Positions 45,776 through 56,746 of a DNA stretch of 64,000 bases are shown here, in pieces (position 1 is the stretch's first letter; each line of letters opens with the position of its first letter). The DNA is taken from the NCBI GenBank assembly GCA_020543525.1, contig JAHYIO010000039.1, positions 2,418,001 to 2,482,000 of the forward strand, in the 5' to 3' direction. Made by a program: the position numbers and the translations under genes. The stretch comes from Coriolopsis trogii. Taxonomy: Eukaryota > Basidiomycota > Agaricomycetes > Polyporales > Polyporaceae. The notes under the pieces were generated by a model. It was not told the origin of the DNA. It saw only the letters and a program-made list of their open reading frames with translations, and did not search any database.

Positions 45776-47358
45776 ATGGACATTGCCATGTCTATCTTCT
45801 CGACTCACATTGAAATCATCGACGACGGAGACCCTCGTGTTATATTTAACGGTCCGAGAATCACGCTCGCAACGGAGAACGATAAAGACTTCAACAATAC
45901 CACGACTATGTGTCCCCAATTTTCTCTCACGTTTGAAGGTACGCTTCACTTGAAATCTCAGTTCCAGCAAGCAAGCTGACTGATAGTCTTTCAGGCTCTT
46001 CTGTCAAAATCTTTGGGCGATTAGTACCGTTTGAGGATGCCTACGGCCATGTGACACTCACCGACTTCACCTCGGGGCCACTCCAAGATATGCAGGAGAT
46101 ATCGATTGCCACTGTCTCATATCAGTCACGGGCCCTATTATACGCGTCCCCCGTATTAGATTTCGGTCGATACATTGTTCAGGTGGATTCGGCCGAAGGG
46201 ATATACCTCGACTTCTTCAACGTTACCACTATGGCCATTGAGCCACCGGCATACTACGACAGACATGCTACGACAGACACAACTACTGTAGTCATCAGCA
46301 CGGTAGTGACAACAACGACAGAGAGCACGGAGACGACAACAACGGCAGACACCACGAGGACCACTGCGACTAGTCCCACGTCTTCGCCCATATCAAGTTG
46401 AGTCTTCAGATCGGTTGGGTTGGACGACGACGTGGCTGATTTGATAACTAGAAATCCCCGGGCCTATGAATCTAAGTCAAGAAAGTGCGCCAACGCCTAA
46501 CTTCCCGATCGCAATAGTTATAGGCGTAGCATTCGCTGTGTTTGCGGGGATAGCTTTGGCGTCCTTGTTCATATCCCGGCTTCGAGCGTGGAAAACGAGG
46601 AAACGTTCTGCGTTGCCCTTAGCAAGCTCAATCAAACAACTCGGTATGCATGCGCGATGCACCTCATATTGGATTGCGCTCATGTCGCTCACAAGCACCT
46701 GGTCTCGCGGATACCATGGGCGACGGCCTGACCAAACAGCAGTCTATAACGTCTGTATCCGCAAGCAGTGACATCAATTCATCGAGGGGTGGAGTAGATT
46801 CATTGGAAAATTCTGCTGAATCTGCGAGTATTCGAGTGCACGCGCCGTCGTCCAACGTCTTCGTTGGAGGTGAGTGTTACCTTGTGTATCAAGATCTCCC
46901 GTTGACGAGCTCCGTGTTTGTGCCAGATACTGACCCAAATACCGAGAGGCAATCAGGAAGCGTATACGCGGCGAGCGTGTACAATATCGAAGAATCCCGC
47001 AGGAATCTTCGGAGACGGTATGTTCAGTTTGCCCTTTCTCAGTCAGTCACGACCTCACAAACCTACGATATTATCAACTCAGAGAGCTGTCACGCTCAAG
47101 AAATGACGTCAGGAAGCTACCGTCTAGTTCTGCTGAGTTGGTGCCGGAAGCCGGAAAAGTAGTCGCCTCACAGTGCATACCGACTACGCAGACGATATAT
47201 CGGACTCGGATGTGACAGAAGCGAGCACATCCACAGTCCCTCCATCGTATTGCACCTCGTGGACACTTCCGCCGTCGTATCACACCATGTCGTCAGATCG
47301 TATGGACAACTCGCAGCCCCCTTCATCACCTGCACAGTCCCGGGCGGCCAGTTACTAG
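45776..47358 (+). CDS. Jelly-roll-domain membrane protein with paired PPSY motifs
   Basis: Exons 45776-45938, 45995-46396, 46452-46643 and 46696-46869 are secure. The domain starts IEIIDDGDPRVIFNG, passes SSVKIFGRLVPF and closes at IYLDFF. It is a divergent jelly-roll like the other DDxDxR members. A Thr-only stalk follows, then a helix (IAIVIGVAFAVFAGIALASL) and RLRAWKTRKR. The junction intron 46644-46695 is phase 1. Later tail exons (about 46927-47017 and a last exon ending at 47358) could not all be joined in frame. The final frame encodes STVPPSYCTSWTLPPSYHT but no DGGVR. The start codon is tentative; the leader is weak. Confidence 0.65.
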
Positions 47359-48273
47359 AGGTCTGAAAAGGTACTTCACTCGCTCTAGCTGTTGATGTCA
47401 ATGATATGTAGTTCAGTAGTACCCTGAGTCAGGCAAACCTGTATATTTTGTGTACAAATAGCGTCACTGGCGGTTTCGTCGCAGGCCCGGGCGGTGACTG
47501 AGTCGGAATGCGGGGACTTGACTCGGAGTTCAATGAGGATGATCAAAGGATGATCAGCATTCGGGATCTTACATCTCCAAGCGTCACCTACCAACTGTGC
47601 GGTTCTCGTGCAGGCTACGAGTGCTCCTCTCTGTGCCTTTGACCTCCATGAATGCACAATGGTTCGGTGCTTGAACTGCTCTGCTGGTCTCTGAAGGTGG
47701 TTCGCCACTGGTCGTCTAGCAGCCGGGCCGGAGGTCCCCCGGCGAGTGACGTGACACTGTAACTCCGTCACGCTCTACTGCTTTGCTCTCGACGACGACG
47801 ACATTCCCTTGCGCAACTCCCTGCTTCGCTACCAATCTAAGTTGTTCAGTGATAGAGCTCTACGTGTCTTCTTGCTTGCGAAATCTTCCACATCGATATT
47901 ATGGCGGCGGGAGGATGGTCTGGATACGCAGGGGCTAGCAGCTACCTTCCAGCTCGGTAAGTCAACCTCTGTCCCTGTGCTACATCATAGGTTTCCTTTC
48001 CTCCTCGTCAACAAGACATGCGAATGGCTCTCCGAACCAAGTCACTGTGTGCTTTGGTACTCGCCGGTACAGGTCCCATCTGTCTATATCAATGGCCCGC
48101 GTGGGACCCCCTTCTCTTCATCGGCCGCGCAGTGTTCAACAAGTTACATTCAGCGCCACGACAACTCTTTCTATGTATTGGCATGTCTTCGAAGGACTGT
48201 GGCAGACCTCACGATATCCCCTCTTCTATATCTCCCTCATCGCTTGACTCCATTAGCTGCCTGTCGCGGTGCT
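47359..48273. other. Intergenic or upstream exons of the next gene
   Basis: A minus-strand frame of 128 codons (47771-47385) and a plus-strand frame from 47809 into the next gene exist, without a recognisable domain. The latter could include 5' UTR or an undetected ectodomain exon. Confidence 0.35.
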
Positions 48274-49405
48274 ATGGCCGACTCATCCAGCACACTCTTC
48301 AACAATCTGCCACTAGTGACGGCCTGCGCAGTCATCGGTGCTCTGTTCATAGGAGGCACGCTGTACATCTACTGCTTCAAGCGGAAGTACACATACACAG
48401 ACTCTGACGATAAGGAGAAGTCCGGTGAGTACATCATCATCTTTGGACCCTTTCGTGTCTCATAGTATGGCTCGGATATACACAGGCGGTTTGAATCCAT
48501 CCGATCCAGGCGCGAGCATCTCCAGGTCAGCGGCCGCGACGACGTCCAGCCAGCTTGAACACTTCCAACGGGGACCTCTCGCGGCGACGTTACCCCGAGG
48601 CATAGAAGAGCCGCTAGCACCTAATTGCGTCCCATCTGTACACCCTTCGTCATCACGACCGACCCATAGAGATAGTGTGGTGATAGAACAAGTCCCGGAG
48701 TCTCCATCGTCGCCGAGCGATCGCTCATTCTACCAAGACACCGAGTCGCAACGCACGGATCAATCGCGTTTCAGCGTCGTGGATCAAAGAGACAGTGGTG
48801 GAAGTTGGGCATCGGCCTCCGTACACTCTCCCACCGACGACGCAAGCATACGCGCACAACCAGACGCGGACATCCATGCATTGCAGGTCGTCAATGGTGC
48901 TAGGACAGAGAGTACCCGCGATCCGTCATCGCCGCCTCCTGCGTTCTCACCTCCATTGACGCCATCGACCTTCGATTACGATGATGATGGCCTCTCGCTC
49001 AAAACATCGTCTACCCTCCCGCCGTCCTATCGCACCCGGCATTCTGCCCCTGATCTCTCTCACCCACTGCCTCCCCTGCCAGGCCCCCAGGTCCCGGGCT
49101 CGCCACGCACTCCGCCTCCGTCCGCCTATTTCCAGCGTGGTCACAGGCTGTCTCAACACACGGAGTCTAACGCGACGAGACCTTCGGATAGACCCATAGC
49201 TGTGTCTGAAGGAGAGGAGGGTGTAGAGGCGCAGCGTTTGTGGGGGAACGACCGGCGGACGCGTCTTCGCCAGAAGAGGTCGCGAGATGGTGGCATACGT
49301 CTCGATGGAGGCCCATTGGGCATGTCCCCACCGCCGCCGCCTGATGATGGTACTAGTATGGACCTGGGATCCACGCGGCCGCCTTCTTATGCCGACGCAA
49401 GCTAG
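48274..49405 (+). CDS. Tail-dominated membrane protein with TLPPSY and DGGIRLDGGP
   Basis: Exons 48274-48424 and 48486-49405 give 356 residues. A 13-residue N terminus (MADSSSTLFNNLP) precedes a transmembrane helix (LVTACAVIGALFIGGTLYIY) and FKRKY. The phase-1 intron 48425-48485 is followed by a 300-residue tail. The tail carries PPPAF, SLKTSSTLPPSYRTRHS, PPPSAYFQRGHR, SRDGGIRLDGGPLG and the terminal RPPSYADAS. Ala of the signature is Asp here. There is no signal peptide or folded ectodomain, so nearly all of the protein faces one side. Order of motifs differs from Ig-like members: PPSY comes before the DGG signature as well as after. Confidence 0.85.
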
Positions 49406-50899
49406 AGATGGTTCGGATGTATGGCTCAGTATGTCTTGCGTGTACCTTGGCACATGGGGAACGAGGACTGAATATATCGTCGAGCACAGGTCTATTCGCT
49501 TGTGTCTTTCATTCCAAGTGTGAACGGGGCGCACCACGGACTGCCTGTCTTCATGCTGAGCCGCGTTTGAGTTTCTACCTCTGCGACTTCGCTCCCTATG
49601 CGCAGGACCTGGCGAAATATCTATCTCGATCGAACGCGGAGAGACGGCCGAGGAGAGACATCCGGGCGGGCCGTGAAGATCATGGTCATTCTTCTCAAGA
49701 TTCTGACTATCCTTATGACGATCATGACAACTCGGTTGGCTATGCGTCACACAACAAGAAGATGGATGAAGTCAAACATCGGGTCGTGTACGCAAAGGAG
49801 GGTACGCATCGCATTGCACCTCTGTTATCCCTCCGTATCTCACCAGCTCCCCACAACTCTCCCACAGGCAAGGGCGAATACTGAAAGCGGAACAAGGCGA
49901 GTGGGTGTTCTCCCCCAACGGTAAGATGGTCGCGGATACACCTCACGCCAATGACAGTGGCGCTCCTTCTCCGACTATCGCCACCGAAAGCTCATCCGCA
50001 CACGAGTCTCGTTCCGACTCCCCGGACCTCGTCGATGGCAACCCTGCGTGGTCGCGTAAGGGGGCGACAACTGCGGCTGTGGACGTCGAAGGGTTCGCCG
50101 TAGCACCTACCAACTTCCAGATTCATCTTGTTGTACGAATCGCACGGCCCGAACCCGCAAGACGAAGATGACCTGCGGCATAACGGGATATGTGGGTTCG
50201 GGAAGCCTTGCGGGAGTAGCAGCGTTCGGCTTTTGACGCGCTTACACGTCCACGAATTATGGCAGGCAGACGAGTTCTCATGCAGCACAGAATGTACCCC
50301 TGATGTCTCAGAATATGAGTCGATAGACAAATGGGGACAGTATGGGTAACCCATATCCGCCAAGGTTCATGAGTCTTGACACCCCTGATGCAAACCCTGC
50401 GGATATGCTGTAGGCGCACACAATGGGCGCGCACCAAAACGACGCTGCGGTCGGCGTCTCGCGGATGCTGCTCAATTGAAGCATCTTCCTACATCGCAGC
50501 GCAGCGAGTCAGAGGTGACTCGTACTCGTATCCGGTATGTTCTCCCTTCATCTCCCTCAGATACAAGGCCAAGAAGAGCACGATCATTGAGCGCTCCGAG
50601 CACAGGTTCACCGCGCTTGCCCTTTACGTTCTCCTCCATGATAGCATCTGTCCAATAAATTGGGCGGCGTCCACTTGAACCTGTTTCGGCTGAGCTGTGC
50701 AACACTGACGCTCCTTTCTTGTTTGTGAAGGACAGGGAAGCATACAAGCGTCTCGATGCGATGCAGACCGGCGGTTTGGTGACGAAAATACACCGACGCA
50801 TTCCCTACATATGGCCACGTCAAGGCGTACACGGTCTCCCCACACTGCTGTTCACTTTGACATTCGACCTTTTCCTTCTTTGCCCGGCGCACTGTTGTC
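49406..50899. other. Possible degraded family member or spacer
   Basis: At about 49670-49790 a plus-strand frame encodes a helix-like run (IMVILLKILTILMTIMTT) followed by basic residues. At 49869-50171 a different frame encodes a Ser/Asp-rich, tail-like stretch. No splice that keeps the frame was found, and neither DGGVR nor PPxY is present. It may be a broken copy. Confidence 0.3.
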
Positions 50900-51367
50900 A
50901 TGAGCCTCGTCTACCAAATCTGCATCGAGGTCGGGCTGGTCCTCGTCGTCGTTGCCGTCGTCTCGTACATCTACTGGCGCCAACGGCAGCAGGTGAAGCA
51001 ACTCCAAGCCAGTGCAAAACTTGGATACGATGGTGCGCACACATCATCGCTTATCATATCTGACATCGCGTTGAGATACTGTTACGCAGACGACTACTCT
51101 ATGTACAGCAGAGATCGCTCATGGGGGCGCTATTCTACGGAGGACCTAGAGAGCGTGGTGACCTCGGACGAGGCCCGGACGCGCTGCCACCCCATCATGC
51201 AGGCACCGCCAGCGCATCTTCGGCGCTCCGAGGACGACAGGACGGAACATATCTATATGAGACCTGTTGACGTCCTCCCCAGAGTGTCGCCCATGAACCC
51301 GGTGGTTCCGGTCCCAACCCCCGCTGTAACGCACACACGGCGAACGTCCACAATGTCGTCTCGCTGA
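50900..51367 (+). CDS. Small N-anchored membrane protein with cytoplasmic tail
   Basis: Exons 50900-51032 and 51090-51367 give 136 residues. A transmembrane helix lies almost at the N terminus (IEVGLVLVVVAVVSYIYW), then RQRQQVKQ. The phase-1 intron 51033-51089 is 57 nt and frame-neutral. The acidic and Pro-rich tail contains no DGGVR or PPxY. Same layout as the tail-only genes on either side, with the motif region missing. Confidence 0.7.
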   Translation: MSLVYQICIEVGLVLVVVAVVSYIYWRQRQQVKQLQASAKLGYDGAHTSSLIISDIALRYCYADDYSMYSRDRSWGRYSTEDLESVVTSDEARTRCHPIMQAPPAHLRRSEDDRTEHIYMRPVDVLPRVSPMNPVVPVPTPAVTHTRRTSTMSSR

Positions 51368-52356
51368 GAGACGGAGAGCATGCCGGTCCTTGAAAGGCAG
51401 CGTAGCGCCTCCTCCTGCGGACCTGTCTTCCTTGCGCAACATATTCACACTTCTCCGACGCCCTTCACGCGACTACCACCATCCTCCTTGCACTTTTGCT
51501 CCCATCTCCTCCTCGATCAATCCATCTCGAGGCACGAACGAAGGCACGAGCCCCATCAGACCCATCTTCTGAGTCTTCCTCGTGGACGCATCTCCGGAAA
51601 GAACATCGGTGTATCCGGAGACGAGCAAGGCGCATGAGGTGGTAGGGAAGGAATGGTCAGGTCTGGACATGACGTGGAAGGGCGTGTTGGACGGATGTCA
51701 TCTCCAATCTTGATGAAGTTGACCCAAGTATCTATGCGTACTATTGTAACTCCCGCGACTGTCGTATCCCGAGGGTTCCAGTCGGATTAAGTTCAAGCCT
51801 CGTATCATATTGACTCTAATGTATCTACATACAAACGTATTCTGTGCACCGTAGGGATGGGCACCGTAATATCATTACCTCCGAAGCAGGCGAGATAGGT
51901 TGGGATAGAGGAGGAACTCGCAAGGTCGCAGTTGGGCCTGAAGGTCACCGTCTCCTTGCGTAACTCGCACATACGTTCGACGGCTTTACTACGATGATCA
52001 GCCCATCCAGCACATTGCACTACAGGACGAGATACTGACGACAGTACCTGTGACTCTCAGAGAGAAACTGTCGGGACGCCGTAACACATCCTCGTATCCA
52101 CATCATATCGAAGCGCGCCGCCAGATTCCATCGCTTCTTACGACTCCACTACGACACTTCGAAACAGTTGGCCGGCGGCGCAGTCTCTATACCAGCTTGA
52201 TGCTCTCTCCATACCCACGAGCGATAACTAGGGGCAAGGGCTGGTCCCTAGATGATTGGGAATGCAGGGCTGTTCCCCATTCTTCGCTGCGCCACCTCCA
52301 ATCCTCTCCTTATTATTGAGTTCGTCGTTTTCGAAACTTCCGTTCCTCGCTCCACC
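51368..52356. other. Intergenic, no gene seen
   Basis: Pro/Ser-coding frames just after 51380 look like relics of a tail exon but lack motifs; the rest is unassigned upstream DNA of the next gene. Confidence 0.35.
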
Positions 52357-53505
52357 ATGAGCTGCCTGGACTCCAAACTCATCTATGTGATGGTGGGAGA
52401 GACGTTCATCGTCGTCGTCCTTCTCGCTCTAGTGCTATTCCAATGGGTGTACGCTCGACGATGTCGCAAAGCGGAGGAACGACGCCTTCGTGCAAAACAG
52501 CTCGAGAGCACTGCTAGTACGTGGTTACATTAAATGTTACGACATCGCCTCGTCTGACTCGCTTCTACAGGTCAGAATAGGGTGGACGACTCGCATGGTC
52601 AATTGGCAGCGCAGTACTACTATGGTCGAAATGCCGGGCCTTTGACACCCAATACGACCATATCTGCTGCGTCAACGCAGCCTCTCCTCTCCTCCAGGTT
52701 TACGGAGCTCATAGACGATCCGAACGACTTCCAAGCTTTCCCCACATACGAAGCGTACTACAGGGCGATGAGCTCGAGAGCGGCTTCAATCATAGGGCCG
52801 TCGTCGAACTCGCCGCCGCACTCGAGTACACTCCTTCCGCCACCGTTTCCGGCTCACCTCCGTTCGACGGAGATATCTCGAGTCACAATCTCCACCCTGC
52901 TCGACGACTACGCCGAGCCGGGTGAAGCTCATGTCGAGAGCTATTCTGAAGGTGCCATGGACGATAAAGCCGGTGCAAGGCCTGCGTCCCCTGCCGCCAC
53001 AGTGACATCTTCTGAGTCCGACGGCGCAAGCGGACATTCTGCGAAGACCGCCACATCTACCCTTCCACCATCGTACCGCCTGCGTCGATCCATCCCCGTC
53101 CCGCCAGCGCTGCCGTTCCCCGTCCCTCCTCTTCCTGCCACTCCTCTCGAAGAGAGCACCAACATCAACAACGCACCTTTATCTCCTCCTGCATCCCAAA
53201 GGCATCGCTCTACGCGACGGCAGCAAGCGCCGCCACCACTTGAAGAGATATCCAGAGGATACGAGGAAAGTTGGGACAATACGGGAGCCTTGCTGGTGAC
53301 CTCGGGGTATGCAGATGACGACGGACCATGCCTTGACGGTTCACCAAAGTCGCTGAGGTATCCGAAGAAGTCGGTCGACGGAGGAGTCCGTCTCGCTGGC
53401 GGTCCGTTGGGATTGGCGTATCCTCCGATGATAGGTGCTGCTGAAGGTGCCGCCACTCGATCCGGGGCACTCGCAAAGCAGCCGCCGTCCTATTCCCATT
53501 CTTAA
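52357..53505 (+). CDS. Tail-dominated membrane protein with TLPPSY and DGGVRLAGGP
   Basis: Exons 52357-52516 and 52571-53505 give 364 residues. A ten-residue N terminus precedes a helix (VMVGETFIVVVLLALVLFQW) and ARRCRKAEERR. The phase-1 intron 52517-52570 joins a long tail with TATSTLPPSYRLRRS, a Pro-rich block, KKSVDGGVRLAGGPLG and a terminal KQPPSYSHS. No leader or ectodomain. The two PPSY motifs flank the DGG signature, as in the gene at 48274-49405, its closest relative in layout. Confidence 0.85.
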
Positions 53506-53871
53506 GTCTGCTGCGGACGAGACAGCGTACGAGAACGATACAGTGCCTGGGATCAGAACTTGGTTTGCGTTGAGCGCACCGTTGGAACCATTGACGTTAT
53601 ATTTCAGTACTCACTTGTTTTGCATATGAACATATGCATTCCACAGTTGTTTCGAAAGTTCTCAATGCTCCGCTAGCTCTCTAAGAGACAACTGAACAGA
53701 CTGAGATCATGGTGATGGTGAGAAGAGATCCTGGGCGCAGGAGAACAACTAGTACGGGCGTGACTGTGGATCTGAGGCTGCTGGTACTGCTGAGTCAGCC
53801 GCACATTGAGTGCCTGGTTCGGACGCTGGTGACGTCCCACTACGAGCTGACTAAGAGTACAAAGTACTTAC

Positions 53872-54306
53872 TGAGTGACTATCCGTAACGATTTGGATAC
53901 AACTTTTGCTAGATGGCGGGCCGTGAAAAGTGTGACAGCCCCACCGTGAGATGGGCGTGATGTCTTCCGTAACGCTCAAGCGCACACGTTTAGATACCAA
54001 CTTTCTAGATCTAGAGCCACGTCCGACAGGCCTCATTGCCTCAGCGCATCATGCGCTTTCTCCCATAACGAGTAGGTACGGGATGTGGAGAGTGGAGCAA
54101 GACGATCTAAGCGAGGTTTAGAAACCGTTTAGAAATTTGGAAAGGGGGGGTACCCCCCTTTCCAAATCTCGAGGTTTAGAACAGGTGGGGCTCGTTTGGA
54201 AGAGACATCGGACTTTGAAATTGTCACGCTCGAAGCGCCACTCCTCTCGCTGCCGAGTTCTAGAGTCTCTAAACTAGTATCTAAACACCTTACGGATAGT
54301 CACTCA
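53872..54306. mobile_element. Inverted-repeat element with central palindrome
   Basis: TGAGTGACTATCCGTAA at 53872-53888 is repeated as its exact reverse complement at 54290-54306, and weaker inverted similarity (GTTTAGATAC, CTAGA) continues inward. There is no coding frame of note. The interval between the neighbouring genes is otherwise featureless. A non-autonomous element is the simplest reading; target duplications were not clear. Confidence 0.55.
54135..54167. repeat. 33-nt palindrome centred on GGTACC
   Basis: ATTTGGAAAGGGGGG pairs with CCCCCCTTTCCAAAT around a GGTACC centre, with one extra G. It is flanked by 12-bp direct repeats CGAGGTTTAGAA (54112-54123 and 54170-54181). The DNA could extrude as a cruciform. 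Confidence 0.8.
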
Positions 54307-54454
54307 CTAGCCCATCTACGTCTTCTTCGACTCATCACTGTTCTGTTCTGTTTACGGTTGACCAGACACACCAGAGAACACGTTCACCAACTGCTTCTTC
54401 GCGCGGACTAGTACAGGTAGTAGCTGCTCGGGGACCCATGGAGAGAACACAGTC

Positions 54455-55857
54455 TCATCCTACCCTGGGATACCGCTCGTACAGAGGAGGCAAGGTACAT
54501 ACTTCGCTGGCGACATCGTCCGCCTCTTCTCCCGGATAGCCCCCAGCAAGTCGTACACCTCCATCCAGCGAACGTCTTCGCCCTGCTGCCTCCAACCTGT
54601 TTCTGGCCATTCTCTCGGCTTCCGGTTGAGAACGAGAGGTTGTGTCGCTACCGCTTGTGCTGGACCACCCGCTTTGGAGCAATGAGCCGCTCGACGCAGT
54701 CCAGGCGCCCTTCTCGTAATACGCGGTGGATGGCGACTCAGGAGTCACTGATCAACATTGCGCCCGTCGAGAGTAAGTGAGTCGGTATACTCCATGCGGA
54801 GGCGGAGACAACAATAACTCACCGAATGGTTTCACCCTCTCTTGATATGCCAGATGCCTTCGGTGCCGCTTCCACCACCACGCTCCCCCAGCGAGAGCGA
54901 TCAGGACTACTACGCCTATCGTGACACCTGCGATCATACCTGCCGGTGGTGACGTCTCGACAGATGTACTATCAGTCTTGACGGGTGTTCCAGGTACCGG
55001 TGTGGTAGAGGGTTGGTCATTTGTCGATGCTCCCGGTGCACCGCTTCCGGTAATGAACGGGGTTGTCGTTTCTGAGTGTGCGGCTAACGGTACCTGAGGA
55101 GGGAACGATGACGACGAGGTGGATAAAGAATCTGTGTTTCTTGCGGAAGACGGTGAAGGAGTTCCTGGCGTACTGACTGAGGGTGGCTGCCGTACGGATT
55201 CCGGACCGGACGTTGTGGATTGATCCTGAGTATTACGCGAAGGCGCCGGGTCCGACTGCTGGGCTGGCTCGGTTGGTTTGCTCGCTGAAGGTAGTGACTG
55301 CGAGCGGGAGATCTGAGGCGGTGTTGGGGTAGGCGGTGGGCTGGCTACCCAGCCTGGAGGAGCGTCGCCTCTGAAGCGGACGAAATCCAGCCAGTATTCG
55401 TTCCCGAGGTTAGTCATGACAAGGGTATATTCTCCGTATGGGACCTTAGGAGAGGTGTAAAAGGTCTGGCGGAACTGAGGAGACGTGACGATGTTTGGAG
55501 GCTCAAAGAACACTGGGCCTGGCTGTCCGCTGAGGTCGTATTGGGATCTCATGTTGTACGTGCCCGCTCTCTCGTACGACCCGATCACTTCGAACTGAGT
55601 TCCTGTAGAGCGCGCGCACGATGTCTCGTGAGTATGACTTGCTATAGAAACAACAACATACCCATAACTAGGACAGTCGCAGATGCACCAGAGACATTTG
55701 TGTAAGTGATGGTGCTCCCCCAATTCTGCTCGTTGACGTCCAGGTTACGGATCCAAGCGCCATGGAACTTGATGTTTGGATCCGCGTCGTCATATATGCC
55801 GAGGACTTGGAGTATGAAGCATAAGATAAGGAGTGTGAGTCTAACAAGCCGGCGCAT
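54455..55857 (-). CDS. Jelly-roll-domain membrane protein with DGGVRLAGGY tail
   Basis: Exons 55857-55662, 55602-54823 and 54747-54455 give 422 residues. A strong leader (LVRLTLLILCFILQVLGIY) leads into DDADPNIKFHGAW. The domain passes TQFEVIGSY and YTLVMTNLG and closes at YWLDFVRF. A Pro/Ser/Thr stalk, a helix (GMIAGVTIGVVVLIALAGGA) and WKRHRRH follow. The intron 54748-54822 is phase 1. The tail is short (about 97 residues) and ends RRRSLDGGVRLAGGYPGEEA, then TLPPLYERYPRVG. The Pro of the signature is displaced (GGYP). All splice sites are canonical and the frame is intact. Confidence 0.85.
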
Positions 55858-56746
55858 TGAAGGGAGTGGAATGAGAGACGAAAACGAAGGAGAAGACGTC
55901 GCCTGGTGGTAGTATGTCCAGGAGGGCTGCGAAGGGGCCTAACAACAACAAACTTAGAGCAGGCTCAGATCTGTTCAAAAGACGGGGTTACCTCCCATGA
56001 TCCGCCGCTCTGCTTCTGCTACGTCTGACAGTTGTCATCTATCGGTGATGGGCTGGTACTCCCACTATACCCTCTTCGGCCCGATGAGATCCTGAGCAGA
56101 CATCGCGAGTCAGGACTCAGAAGTTCCGATAACACGCAGGAGTAAGATTACTTGCCCTATTAGACTGCCCACTATCTCTGTTAAGTTCAGAGTACGAGTG
56201 ATGATATTTTGTGTAGCTTCTGAGTCCTGTTGGACAAGTAGCAACCCTCTCCCACATGCGACACCTTTGCTCTCACGCTGGAGAGCAGGTCGTTGATGGT
56301 GCCTGCTTGGTGGTGGCCCTGGCTTAGATAGTATTTGTGCATACACACACCTCGGCTCGGGATTCTGATGTGACCTCATCCTGCACTACCTTAGTATGCA
56401 TGTGCAAGAGAACCAGATCACTGAGGTGGGTGCTCCCTACCGAGCGTCTCGATTCCCTTATTAGGCGACGCGCGCTGGCGGATGTTGGCATCGATGCGGC
56501 GAATTCTGTCTCTTCTCCTATCCACATCGAACCTGCCGCTCGCCTGTCACACGTTCTTCTCCTCATGCTTCATGTTATATTGCCCAAGATCCAAAATACA
56601 TAGAAGGCGGTGACCAAAGTGCACACACCCAAGCGCAAGTCAGCTTGTTACGACTGGTTCGACAGTCTCCAAGAAATTGGCAAGGCAGAGCGAGCGCGGA
56701 TCGTTCGCCTCACGGCTATGTCTCTAGCGAGTCAAGCCTGACTTGT
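55858..56746. other. Intergenic, no gene seen
   Basis: Upstream of the gene ending at 55857 and downstream of the damaged paralog. Frames of about 90 codons without domain. Confidence 0.4.
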
